Assembly: GCA_023397045.1 (NCBI GenBank)
Contig: JAEWUR010000158.1
Span: 1-15,279 of the forward strand
From: Planctomycetota bacterium
GTDB taxonomy: Bacteria; Planctomycetota; Planctomycetia; Pirellulales; Thermoguttaceae
Direction: 5' to 3'
DNA: 15,279 nucleotides
A program made the translations under genes and the position numbers. Each line of letters opens with the position of its first letter. The first letter of the stretch is position 1. The notes beneath the pieces are model-generated. The model was not told the DNA's origin, searched no databases, and saw only the letters and a program-made list of their open reading frames with translations. Shown here one piece after another: positions 1 through 6,927 of this stretch.

Positions 1-138
1 GGCATCACGGCATAATCAGAATGCGACTGTTTATTCGTCTTGTTCAAGGGAAAGCACGGGGATTATTATAGACATTTCGGCTTTGCTGAATCTAGCCGAA
101 TTGTATCAGACTTTACTTCGATCTCAAGGAGGAAATCG

Positions 139-311
139 ATGTCTCAACGAGCAGCGGCCCCCCCCCGCGCGACCAGAACGGCCAACCGATCCTGAAGCTG
201 GATCAGCTCTGGAGCCGCCTGCCGCAGACGGTTCGGCAGACGGTAATCGAGGCGTTGACCAGGGTGATTCTCGAAGCGTCAAAGGCCGAAAGCGAGGTGG
301 CCGATGATTGA
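139..311 (+). CDS. Small ORF upstream of recombinase, apparent frameshift at poly-C tract
   Basis: An ATG at 139 has an excellent Shine-Dalgarno site (AAGGAGG at 126..132, six-base spacer), but its frame stops after 18 codons (TGA at 193..195). The protein-like reading lies in another frame and runs from about 159 to the TGA at 309..311. It contains LKLDQLWSRLPQTVRQ and then VIEALTRVILEASKAES, an amphipathic helical pattern. The two frames would join if the nine-C run at 158..166 had one more C or two fewer, giving about 57 residues. The end of the ORF overlaps the ATG of the recombinase at 304, which suggests translational coupling. From memory, serine recombinases of this kind are often preceded by a short ORF with an LWxRL-like motif; this is recall, not a search. 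The function is unknown. The frameshift could be a real mutation, a programmed slip, or a homopolymer error in the assembly. Confidence 0.5.
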
Positions 312-2427
312 ATCACCTGCACGGGCACTGTCCATCGCTGCGCCGATCACGTTCCTCAGCAACAAGATACGCAATGCCCATTCGGAGCGGTTGGCGATCG
401 TTTATGTGCGGCAATCGAGCACCAAACAAGTCGAAGAGAACATCGAGTCGACGCAGATGCAGTATCAACTCGTCGACCGCGCCGCGGCCTTGGGATGGCC
501 ACGGCAACGGATCGAAGTGATCGACGATGACTTGGGAATCAGCGGGCGATCGATTGAAGGGCGGCTTGGCTTTCAGCGGTTGCTGGCGGAGGTATCGTTG
601 GAACACGTCGGCATGGTATTGGGGATCGAAATGAGCCGCTTCGCGAGATCTTGTCGGGACTGGCATCAACTGCTGGAGCTATGCGCGGTGTTCGGCACGT
701 TGCTTGGCGACGCCGACGGCGTCTACGATCCCCGCGATCACAACGACCGTCTGTTATTGGGACTGAAGGGAACGATGAGCGAAGCCGAGTTGCACGTATT
801 GCAGGGGCGGTTGCGGTGTGGCCAACTGAACAAGGCCCGCCGCGGTGAATACTTCTCGCACTCGCCGATCGGTTACGTCCGCAACGCGGACTCGCTGGAG
901 TTGGAGCCGGACGAGCAAGCACGCCGCGTGGTCCAATTGATCTTCGACAAGTTCTCCGAGTTGGGCAGCATGTCCGCCGTGCGTCACTACCTGCGCGAGA
1001 ACAAGATTCTCATTGGTGTCCGCGACCACCGCGGACCGCAGCGAGGCAAGCTACAGTGGCGGCCGGTCAACCAAGCGACTTTGCTGGGCATTCTTCATCA
1101 TCCCGTCTACACCGGGGCGTACGTCTATGGGCGGCGCGAAACGAATCCGAAGAAAGTCGTGCCGGGCAAGCCGGGCCGAGGCCGTCGCTGGGCTAGCAGT
1201 GCCGACTGGGACGTGCTGATCAAGGACAGGCTACCCGCCTATATCACTTGGGAGCAATGGGAGAAAAACCAGCAAAGGCTCTGGGAAAACAGCGCCAAGT
1301 ACCGCGCCGGCGGCGTCCCGCGAGGAACGTCGTTGTTGGCCGGCCGGGTCATCTGCGGACGTTGCGGCAAGCGGATGAGCGTTTGCTATTCGGGTCAGTC
1401 CAAAGCGCGCTTCACCTGCGACATGTCGCGCAACCAATGGGGCGATCGACAGTGCCAATCCTTCAACGCGCGCCCGCTGCACGAACTGCTGGAACGCGTA
1501 TTGCTCATCGCGCTTTCACCGGCATCGATCGAACTGAGTCTCGATGCCACACGGCAGATCGAAGCGGAGCGCGAACGGCTTGCGAGCCATCATCGCCAGA
1601 CGGTCGAGCGTGCTCGATACCAAAGCGAACTCGCACGCGGTCGATACGAATCGGTCGATCATAGGAACCGCTTGGTGGCGGCCGAATTGGAACGCCGTTG
1701 GGAAGCCGCCTTGCTGGAGCAGCGAGCCGCGGAAGAATCGCTTGACCGCTTTCTGCAACAAGAGCCGTTGCGACTGAGCCCCCATGAAACCGCGCGGATT
1801 CAATCTCTGGCCGCTGACATCCCCGCCCTGTGGCGGACACATTCGACTTCAGGGATCGAACGCCAAAAGATACTCCGCGCCCTGGTGGAGCGGGTGGTGG
1901 TGGAAGTCATCGGCCAAAGCGAGCGCGTTGCAGTTTCGATTCGCTGGGCCGGCGGCTTCCAAAGCGAACATGAGATTCGTCGCGCGGTGGGCAAATTCGA
2001 GCAACTCGAATCCGCAGGTGAGATTCGGTCGCGGATCATCGCCCTCAAGCAACAAGGGCACACGCACGAAGCGGTGGCCCGGCAATTAAACGCAGAACAA
2101 TTCCACTCGACGAGTGGCGGCGAGTTTACGTCCCCGATCGTCAGCCAACTCTGTCGCACGTTTCGCGAGGAGGGCTACTTCAAGGACGAGACTGCCGTGC
2201 CGTCCGGTCATTGGAGACTCTCTGCGCTTGCCCAGAAGCTGGGCATCCCTTCGGCGACTCTGAGCACATGGCGTCGTCGTGGCTGGATTCACGCGGAGCG
2301 ACGAAGCGGGCGCTGGATTCTTTGGGCCGATAACGAAGAGTTGCAGCGTCTCCACCAATTAGCCGACCATAGTCGTATCGGACTCCAGCCGACCCCTTCC
2401 CACCTCACCAAACTAAAGGTATGCTAG
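304..2427 (+). CDS. Large serine recombinase (resolvase/invertase family)
   Basis: A 707-residue site-specific DNA recombinase that cuts and rejoins DNA through a serine nucleophile. The N-terminal resolvase domain spans about residues 28-175. YVRQSS places Arg36 and Ser38 at the positions of Arg8 and Ser10 of gamma-delta resolvase, and SRFARSCRDW supplies the second arginine cluster. A Recombinase domain follows from about 187 to 330, beginning near GYVRN. A zinc ribbon comes next with Cys351, Cys354, Cys372 and Cys384. Residues about 410-510 are rich in Glu, Arg and Ala and probably form a coiled coil. The C-terminal 130 residues hold two helix-turn-helix-like stretches, one around GHTHEAVARQLN and one around LSALAQKLGIPSATLSTWRR. 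The ATG at 304 overlaps the end of the small ORF before it. All catalytic landmarks are present, so it looks intact. It probably belongs to an integrating element, but I cannot define attachment sites. Confidence 0.93.
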   Translation: MIESPARALSIAAPITFLSNKIRNAHSERLAIVYVRQSSTKQVEENIESTQMQYQLVDRAAALGWPRQRIEVIDDDLGISGRSIEGRLGFQRLLAEVSLEHVGMVLGIEMSRFARSCRDWHQLLELCAVFGTLLGDADGVYDPRDHNDRLLLGLKGTMSEAELHVLQGRLRCGQLNKARRGEYFSHSPIGYVRNADSLELEPDEQARRVVQLIFDKFSELGSMSAVRHYLRENKILIGVRDHRGPQRGKLQWRPVNQATLLGILHHPVYTGAYVYGRRETNPKKVVPGKPGRGRRWASSADWDVLIKDRLPAYITWEQWEKNQQRLWENSAKYRAGGVPRGTSLLAGRVICGRCGKRMSVCYSGQSKARFTCDMSRNQWGDRQCQSFNARPLHELLERVLLIALSPASIELSLDATRQIEAERERLASHHRQTVERARYQSELARGRYESVDHRNRLVAAELERRWEAALLEQRAAEESLDRFLQQEPLRLSPHETARIQSLAADIPALWRTHSTSGIERQKILRALVERVVVEVIGQSERVAVSIRWAGGFQSEHEIRRAVGKFEQLESAGEIRSRIIALKQQGHTHEAVARQLNAEQFHSTSGGEFTSPIVSQLCRTFREEGYFKDETAVPSGHWRLSALAQKLGIPSATLSTWRRRGWIHAERRSGRWILWADNEELQRLHQLADHSRIGLQPTPSHLTKLKVC

Positions 2428-2467
2428 CCATCACCACTCCTTGAACAGATACAAACAAGGAATAGCA

Positions 2468-2653
2468 TTATGAATGGTTCACCATCAAGCAGTAGGTCAG
2501 CAGTTCCACCTCATACCGCTGCAAGCCTTCGCCCAACACCCGCTCAAACGCCTCGAAGTCTCCCGCCTTATGAAAAATCCGCATCCGGCCGTTGCCACGG
2601 TTCAACACATGGTAAATCATTCCGCCTTCGGTCGATCGTGCGGTTCGTGGCAT
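2468..2653 (-). pseudogene. Truncated REP-associated tyrosine transposase (RAYT, Y1/IS200-like)
   Basis: The 61 residues match the N-terminus of RAYT transposases: MPRTAR, YHVLNRGNGRMRIFH, then DFEAFERVLGE and LLTYCLMVNH. Members are usually roughly 200 residues or more. Here the frame ends just after NH, at the point where the HUH-type histidine motif would continue (NHWH in the family; here NHS and then TAA). The HUH motif and the catalytic tyrosine region are therefore missing and the fragment cannot be active. It is cut off about 40 bases beyond the end of the recombinase gene. This suggests that arrival of the recombinase element, or a deletion, removed its 3' part, but I do not find the missing half at the left edge of the window. 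Confidence 0.85.
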
Positions 2654-2662
2654 CGCAGCATC

Positions 2663-2725
2663 TTATTCTCTCTTGCCTATTTCATCAATATCAGTGATGT
2701 CCCCTTTTTGTGCCCTTTCGTCCAT
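2663..2725 (-). CDS. 20-codon mini-ORF with strong ribosome site, probably a broken gene start
   Basis: On the minus strand AAGGAGG lies six bases before an ATG at 2725. The frame begins MDERAQKGD and stops 20 codons later at 2663, shortly before the RAYT relic. The reading runs straight into the GGGGAC-type repeat that precedes the RAYT. The simplest view is that it is the first few codons of a gene interrupted by the RAYT and its repeat. It may also be an upstream leader. No known product is recognised. Confidence 0.2.
   Translation of the reverse strand: MDERAQKGDITDIDEIGKRE
2675..2707 (-). repeat. REP-like sequence upstream of RAYT relic
   Basis: Read on the minus strand, GGGGACATCACTGATATTG starts about 50 bases before the RAYT start codon. 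It contains a small inverted repeat (CATCA at 2683..2687 against TGATG at 2695..2699 on the plus strand) immediately next to the GGGGAC run. RAYT genes are commonly flanked by short hairpins with a fixed foot sequence that the transposase recognises, and this fits that arrangement. Only one copy is visible here, so its status as a repeat is inferred. Confidence 0.35.
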
Positions 2726-2844
2726 GCCGCACCTCCTTGGGTTTCGTTGCCAGACGAATCCAAGGTATCACGCCCAGGAAGACGTGTTCCGCGAGACGCT
2801 TACAACTGTCCGACGTTTTTGCCCTCGCTATCTGCTCGGCGGTA

Positions 2845-3030
2845 ATGGTTGCAGATGAACGAACAATGAAAATCGAAACCCTCGTAGAACTGCTGGCAAT
2901 CCACCTGGCAAACCAACGGTAGGGCTTCAACATGCCGTTCGTATCGAGCGACCTGAAGATCAGACAATTAGTTGCTGTTCTCGCCGAGGCTCGAATCAAA
3001 CTAGAGCAATGTTTGGAGGTCAGCGGCTGA
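2845..3030 (+). pseudogene. Possible small gene interrupted by an in-frame TAG
   Basis: One plus-strand frame reads as plausible protein on both sides of a stop: MVADERTMKIETLVELL up to ANQR, then TAG at about 2920, then GFNMPFVSSDLKIRQLVAVL ending at TGA (3028..3030). Both parts are rich in Leu, Ala, Glu and Lys with a helical rhythm. The overlapping minus-strand frame (127 codons, 2691..3074) is rich in Ser and Arg in the manner of an antisense shadow. No family is recognised. It may be a decayed gene, two tiny genes (starts at 2845 or 2866, and at 2932), or chance. The following stretch 3031..3276 shows nothing convincing on either strand. Confidence 0.25.
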
Positions 3031-3276
3031 TAACCGACTTCATAGAATGTTGCGATTGCGTTCGCACCATTCACGCAGCGATTTTTGTGGTCGGCACTGG
3101 TGTATGCGGCCGAGAGTGTTACCTACCGCTTACCAATCTATTGGCTCATGGCCATACTTATGAAGTGCATATCAATGTAGCCCTCGCTGATCTCTTCCCA
3201 TTCACCGCTTTGTAAGAACGCCGCTGCCAGAGCATCCAAAACCAGCGTGGGCGATTCAGTGGCTGGTCCTCGTCTT

Positions 3277-3714
3277 CTAGGGGCGTGGAATGGTCGGCCG
3301 GAGTTTCTCTGTTAAAAAACCTTCGAGGGCCGGAGCAAGCCACCAATGGGCATCCGGCACAGCAATCGCCCACACCGCTATGTCCGGTTGATTGTCCTTC
3401 ACGAATTTCTCGGCGTCGGGATAGGCTTCTGTTTCACCTGATTTAGGTCTTCTTCCAATGTGCGACCAGATGCGATTTCCCAGATAACGTGATGCCTTCC
3501 CGACGTATAGCGGTGTGCCGTTGCCGCTGGTGAAGACATAGCACCCCGGTTCATTGGGATCCGGATAACTCAGCCTGCCCTCTAGATCATCATACGGACA
3601 GTAGGGCAAAGAAACTACGAGCGGATGGTAATCGGGTGCCTGACTGTAACCGATTGTTGCAACAAATTGGTCCACCAGCCCCTGTAATTTCGCACGTGTG
3701 TCGGTTTGTGGCAT
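3277..3714 (-). CDS. GIY-YIG nuclease-domain protein
   Basis: A 145-residue protein with a GIY-YIG endonuclease fold, a family that cuts DNA using a metal ion. The domain spans about residues 55-140. The GIY element reads GCY (Tyr59), the YIG element reads LYVGKAS (Tyr70, Gly72), the catalytic-type arginine is Arg81 in LGNRIWSH, and the metal-binding glutamate is probably Glu131 in LEGFLTEKLRP. The conserved late asparagine seen in many members is not obvious. The first 55 residues are an uncharacterised extension. The start has a GGAGGA ribosome site on the minus strand. It is the last of three minus-strand genes, 90 bases after the small membrane protein. It could act in DNA repair, mobile-element activity or defence; the sequence does not decide which. 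Confidence 0.8.
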   Translation of the reverse strand: MPQTDTRAKLQGLVDQFVATIGYSQAPDYHPLVVSLPYCPYDDLEGRLSYPDPNEPGCYVFTSGNGTPLYVGKASRYLGNRIWSHIGRRPKSGETEAYPDAEKFVKDNQPDIAVWAIAVPDAHWWLAPALEGFLTEKLRPTIPRP

Positions 3715-3804
3715 ATTTCATCCTCCGAAACTATGTGAAAGGTCATAGGTTTGTGTTCGCCGAAGCAAGAGTCGGTAGTGGCCGTCCCAACTCCATTTCA
3801 TCCC

Positions 3805-4113
3805 TTAAACGCCAAGTGTTCTCGTACATACCGAGTCGCCAACGATAACAATATCCTTGGTGGATTCGACTACTACCGGCGTAGCGGTACGTATTGATTT
3901 CGCTGTGTTTGGCTGTTTCGTCTTGCTCATACCGCCGATTATTGCAGCAATCAGCAATATTAGCAAGAGCACGGGCAAAGTCACGTACCAGTACGTAAAT
4001 GGTATCGCCAAAAGGCCCAAGAGGATGACCAGGCCGCAACCCTGCCCAATTCCTACAACACATGAAGAGAGGCAGTCGCCAACGTATTTATCTGCTTCCC
4101 TGTTTATGGCCAT
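3805..4113 (-). CDS. Small membrane protein, two predicted transmembrane helices
   Basis: I chose the ATG at 4113 (102 residues) because an AGGAAGG ribosome site lies just before it; an in-frame ATG at 4167 lies deep inside the upstream gene. Residues about 25-43 and 45-62 form a nearly continuous hydrophobic stretch (GLVILLGLLAIPF, then LPVLLLILLIAAIIGG), fitting a helical hairpin or one long segment. A cysteine-containing N-terminus (Cys14, Cys18, Cys26) comes before it. A polar C-terminal tail of about 40 residues follows. No family is recognised. The start lies 26 bases inside the 3' end of the HEAT-repeat gene, so the two are probably translationally coupled. Confidence 0.6.
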   Translation of the reverse strand: MAINREADKYVGDCLSSCVVGIGQGCGLVILLGLLAIPFTYWYVTLPVLLLILLIAAIIGGMSKTKQPNTAKSIRTATPVVVESTKDIVIVGDSVCTRTLGV

Positions 4114-5191
4114 GATGAACACCTTCCTGGGGTCGAACAACCGCTGAACGTTCTTGAAGTATGTCAATTAGTGCCGACTGAACCTTCCGCCGAACCTGCC
4201 AACAGGGATCACGCAAGGCTTTGAACAGATGATGACTCGCTTCGGGGCGGACACGTTCCGCCGCCCTGATGGCATCCACGGCAATAAGTCGGATTGCGAT
4301 ATCGTTGCTGTTCAAACGTGCTCCCAGCCTCTCGAATGGCTCCTCAATGATTCGTTTAATCTCCTTCTCTTCTAATGCGGAATCTGTTTTAGATTGCAGG
4401 CTGTCCCATAGCGGACGTGAAGGCGGCGACGGGATATCATGGTTCCATCGTGCCACTTCAGTCTGCGTTAGCTCTTTTGTGAAGTGTCCCCTTCCATTGT
4501 ATTTCAACATCGCTGTGGCAATCTTGTGGACCCGTGGATCAGAGTCGCTAACGGCATGCCGCACAGCATCCGCTATGTCCGGGCGAAGATTTTCACCAGA
4601 GAACCAAGCCAATTCCCAGATCGCAGCAAATCGCACATCCGGGTCGTCGTCTTCAAGTCGGCTGACCAAACCAGCGAGAATTTCTACATTAGGAGATTTC
4701 TGCAAATCCACTTTCTTCCATTCAGCGTCGATTCTGTCAAACGCCTCAATCCATTCCTCTCTGGAAAACACCCGACTTTCGGATGCCTGGAGAATCTCCA
4801 CAATAATCTCTGGTGGATACAACAACCGATCAGAGGCTTCTCGCATCCACCAGCCCATCGCATAGCACGATGCTCTGCGAACTTCAGATGATGGATGCCT
4901 AACGAGGTCCACGAGAGCGGCAACCGCCGATGGCCCTGGGTCACACCATGCAACGCAATACACGAGATTGATTTGGTTGCAGAAGGGGACTGTCGAGATC
5001 AGCGAGGCCGCACGTTCAATCAATGCTTCGCCAAAATAACTGGGTGCCCAGAAAATCTGAACACGACGGTCAAAGAGTCCAGCGTGGGCCAAGTCGCTAA
5101 GACAATCGTCCAGGTTCCCTCCCATATAAAGGGGCTCGGAGGTCGTGTTCATTGCCGAATCCTTCCGCTTTTTGTCGGTCTTTTTTGCCAT
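4088..5191 (-). CDS. HEAT-repeat protein
   Basis: A 367-residue, probably cytoplasmic protein made largely of helical HEAT-like repeats, which usually serve as protein- or nucleic-acid-binding scaffolds. Recognisable repeats lie at about 86-118 (SSEVRRASCYAMGWW), 169-200 (DPDVRFAAIWELAWF), 201-231 (DPRVHKIATAMLKYN), 285-312 (DIAIRLIAVDAIRAA) and 318-347 (CWQVRRKVQSALIDIL). The first 15 residues are lysine-rich. Residues about 140-165 and 235-280 interrupt the array. The ATG at 5191 has an AGGAGG site in good position. It is the first of three same-strand genes and its 3' end overlaps the next start. HEAT-repeat (PBS-lyase-like) proteins are abundant in planctomycetes, so the fold alone gives no function. 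Confidence 0.75.
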   Translation of the reverse strand: MAKKTDKKRKDSAMNTTSEPLYMGGNLDDCLSDLAHAGLFDRRVQIFWAPSYFGEALIERAASLISTVPFCNQINLVYCVAWCDPGPSAVAALVDLVRHPSSEVRRASCYAMGWWMREASDRLLYPPEIIVEILQASESRVFSREEWIEAFDRIDAEWKKVDLQKSPNVEILAGLVSRLEDDDPDVRFAAIWELAWFSGENLRPDIADAVRHAVSDSDPRVHKIATAMLKYNGRGHFTKELTQTEVARWNHDIPSPPSRPLWDSLQSKTDSALEEKEIKRIIEEPFERLGARLNSNDIAIRLIAVDAIRAAERVRPEASHHLFKALRDPCWQVRRKVQSALIDILQERSAVVRPQEGVHHGHKQGSR

Positions 5192-5351
5192 GATGGCCCT
5201 CCTGTTATGCTCAGCCGGATCGCCACAAGCATACCGAACTGCGTGGTCAGATCACGACCAACCCGAACGAATGTTCAGCGGTTTGGGGCTTGGAGAGGGG
5301 GTTGGGGAGATCGTTACCTGTTTGCCTTTGTGGCCCGCGTGAAATCTTGTC

Positions 5352-5800
5352 CTATTTTTTTGATTTTAGTTGTGGAGAAATGGACCTCCGGGTGATGGTT
5401 AGTAGGCCGCAGTCGAGCAAGGCTCGACGGAGGGCCTGACGTTGTACTTGACGTTGATGATTCTCGTTCTGCGGATTCCATGATAGCGTTCGTTCCGTCA
5501 GAATCTGCGATCGATGCCGCTCGACCATCTCCAAAAACTTCTCTCGCTCCTCTTGCGTGATTGGAACGCGTACCGCCCATCGCTCACTCGGCGTCGGGCC
5601 AAGGTGGCCTTGGGGCCGAGTCAACTTGTTCGCCTGGCGGCGGGCGGCTTCGAGCGCGGCGGCGGTCCATCCGCCGGTGCGTTCGGCGAAGTGGTCGGTC
5701 CGCTTTCTCAAGCTGCCGTTGCCCGCCTCGCAACCGCCATTATACCGCGGCGTCCGGGGCGGAGAAGGCAGCCAAGCGGGAGTTTGAACGGGGCCGCAGC
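5352..5800 (-). pseudogene. C-terminal remnant of a DDE/integrase-core transposase
   Basis: The minus-strand frame reads WLPSPPRTPRYNGGCEAGNG, then LRKRTDHFAERTGGWTAAAL, EAARRQAN, GPTPSERWA, PITQEERE and finally RRALLDCGLLTITRRSISP before the stop. I associate this architecture with the C-terminal half of a family of planctomycete insertion-sequence integrases; the assignment is from memory. The RYNG..EAG segment is typical of the third catalytic region of integrase cores. No start codon fits: the frame is open leftward into the 143-bp element at 5801 with no recognisable N-terminal half beyond it. About 150 residues remain. The first two catalytic acidic residues must be missing, so it is inactive. 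Confidence 0.65.
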
Positions 5801-5943
5801 TAGTGGTCTGTCCAGATCGTCGTTACTAATGGAGGTTCGATGCGACAGAATCGTAACCCGAAGCGTGAGCGAGGGACAGCCTCGCTTACGCTTCGGGTTA
5901 CGATGTTCCGTCCATTCGTAAACTTGAATTGAACAGACCACTA
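5801..5943. mobile_element. 143-bp MITE-like element, copy 1
   Basis: The ends are an 11-base perfect inverted repeat, TAGTGGTCTGT at 5801 and ACAGACCACTA at 5933..5943. Each end begins or finishes with TA, as expected if TA is the duplicated target (IS630/Tc1-mariner style); CTAG on both sides is an alternative. It has no coding capacity and carries a long central hairpin. A second copy of the same length lies at 8849..8991, in inverted flank orientation. The left end sits exactly where the transposase remnant stops. It is probably a non-autonomous element moved by a transposase encoded elsewhere. Confidence 0.75.
5852..5902. repeat. 51-base hairpin core of MITE copy 1
   Basis: Two 23-base arms (CGTAACCCGAAGCGTGAGCG at the left, its near complement at the right) enclose the loop GACAG. 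The arms differ at one position, giving a G-T pair. The 51 bases are identical to 8890..8940 on the same strand. Such a stem could act as a transcription terminator or as an RNA structure in either direction. Confidence 0.85.
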
Positions 5944-5952
5944 GTTTTGTGG

Positions 5953-5971
5953 CATCTCGCGGAGCGAGATG
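5953..5971. repeat. Short hairpin CATCTCGC-GGA-GCGAGATG
   Basis: A perfect 8-base stem with a three-base loop lies 9 bases after MITE copy 1. I recall very similar hairpins scattered in planctomycete intergenic DNA, but only this copy is visible here. Confidence 0.5.
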
Positions 5972-5983
5972 AGTACGTTGATA

Positions 5984-6043
5984 GAACCGCGAAGGGACGC
6001 GAATGCCTGCCGATTCGCGTGCATTGGCGTTCATTCGCGGTTC
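5984..6043. repeat. Imperfect palindrome with GAACCGCGAA ends
   Basis: GAACCGCGAA at 5984..5993 is the exact complement of TTCGCGGTTC at 6034..6043. Between them are further CGCGAAT / ATTCGCG matches. It looks like a dispersed intergenic palindrome. Together with the two preceding repeats it fills most of the gap upstream of the HTH-EIIA gene. The rest of that gap (6044..6201) shows no gene. Confidence 0.5.
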
Positions 6044-6201
6044 CTTCACTGACATTGATGGTTTCGCAGGAAAGATGCCGCGAAGGGCGTTGAAGCAGGT
6101 CGGCAGGGGAGGAAGCGGACGTAGCTGGTATTGGAAAGGGAGTAAATAGAGTCTTTATTGGGTCGCAGATCAGTAATGCCGGGCTAGACAAATCGGCGTC
6201 G

Positions 6202-6927
6202 ATGGGCCAAGATAATGGCATGCCTTACAGCGAGTTCGATGTCGACAGCCTGGCTCGATACCTCCATTTGTCGCCCCAGCAAGTGGTGAAGCTGGCCGAG
6301 CGCGCTCAACTGCCCGGCCGCAAAGTCAGCGGACAGTGGCGATTCTCCAAGCCCGACATTCACCATTGGCTGGAACATCGCATCGGGCTTTCGGACGAAG
6401 TGCAGTTGATCGAAGTCGAGGCCGCGTTGGAGCGGTCGGGCGGTGGCGGCGACGATCAGGCCGAGATCTGCATCGCCGACTTGCTGCCGATGGAGGCGAT
6501 TGCCGTCCCGCTGTTCGCCCGAACGCGCAATTCGGTGATCGATTCGATGGTCGAACTGGCCGCGCAAACCGGCTGGCTTTGGGATACGAAAGAGATGGCC
6601 GCGGCCGTGAAAGCCCGTGAGGCCATGCACACCACGGCGTTGGAAAACGGGGTCGCGCTGCTGCACCCTCGCCGTCCAATGGCCAAAATACTCGGCCAAC
6701 CGTTTCTCGCATTGGGTTGCACCAGCACCGGCATCCCGTTCGGCAGCGACGTGCCGTTGACCGACGTTTTCTTCCTGATCTGCTCGACGGAAGATCGCGG
6801 CCACTTGCGGGTGTTGGCCCGCCTGAGCCGAATTCTCACCTCGCCGGGCTTCCTCAACGCCATGCATCAGGCAAACAACGCCGAGGAAGCGCGTCGGGCG
6901 ATCGTCGAGGCAGAGGAAAAACTATGA
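6202..6927 (+). CDS. DNA-binding HTH fused to PTS EIIA (PtsN-like) domain
   Basis: A 241-residue cytoplasmic regulator. Residues about 14-60 form a MerR/excisionase-type helix-turn-helix (DSLARYLHLSPQQVVKLAER, then GRKVSGQWRFSKPDIHHWLE). Residues about 88-240 match the EIIA domain of the nitrogen-related phosphotransferase system (AMHTTALENGVALLHPRRP). His155 in LLHP matches the phosphorylated histidine of PtsN (IPH in E. coli). The domain therefore probably receives phosphate from an HPr-like protein and controls the DNA-binding part or a partner; that link is inferred. The start could be ATG 6202 or ATG 6220; neither has a strong ribosome site. The stop overlaps the next gene's start as ATGA. 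Confidence 0.85.
   Translation: MGQDNGMPYSEFDVDSLARYLHLSPQQVVKLAERAQLPGRKVSGQWRFSKPDIHHWLEHRIGLSDEVQLIEVEAALERSGGGGDDQAEICIADLLPMEAIAVPLFARTRNSVIDSMVELAAQTGWLWDTKEMAAAVKAREAMHTTALENGVALLHPRRPMAKILGQPFLALGCTSTGIPFGSDVPLTDVFFLICSTEDRGHLRVLARLSRILTSPGFLNAMHQANNAEEARRAIVEAEEKL

Noticed and set aside
83..307. 74-codon plus-strand frame starting at TTG before the recombinase
   Set aside because: It lacks a ribosome site and has Pro/Arg/Gly-rich shadow composition; the adjacent frame ending at 311 reads as real protein and has the AAGGAGG-ATG start.
2474..2845. 123-codon plus-strand frame
   Set aside because: Its first half is the antisense of the RAYT relic and the rest has no protein-like pattern.
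2691..3074. 127-codon minus-strand frame
   Set aside because: It is the longest frame in this stretch, but its Ser/Arg-rich composition looks like a shadow and the plus strand reads better; left unannotated.
4114..4167. Upstream ATG at 4167 for the small membrane protein
   Set aside because: It would extend the gene 80 bases into the HEAT gene; the ATG at 4113 has the clear AGGAAGG ribosome site.
6184..6867. 227-codon minus-strand frame
   Set aside because: It is antisense to the HTH-EIIA gene and matches no recognised family.
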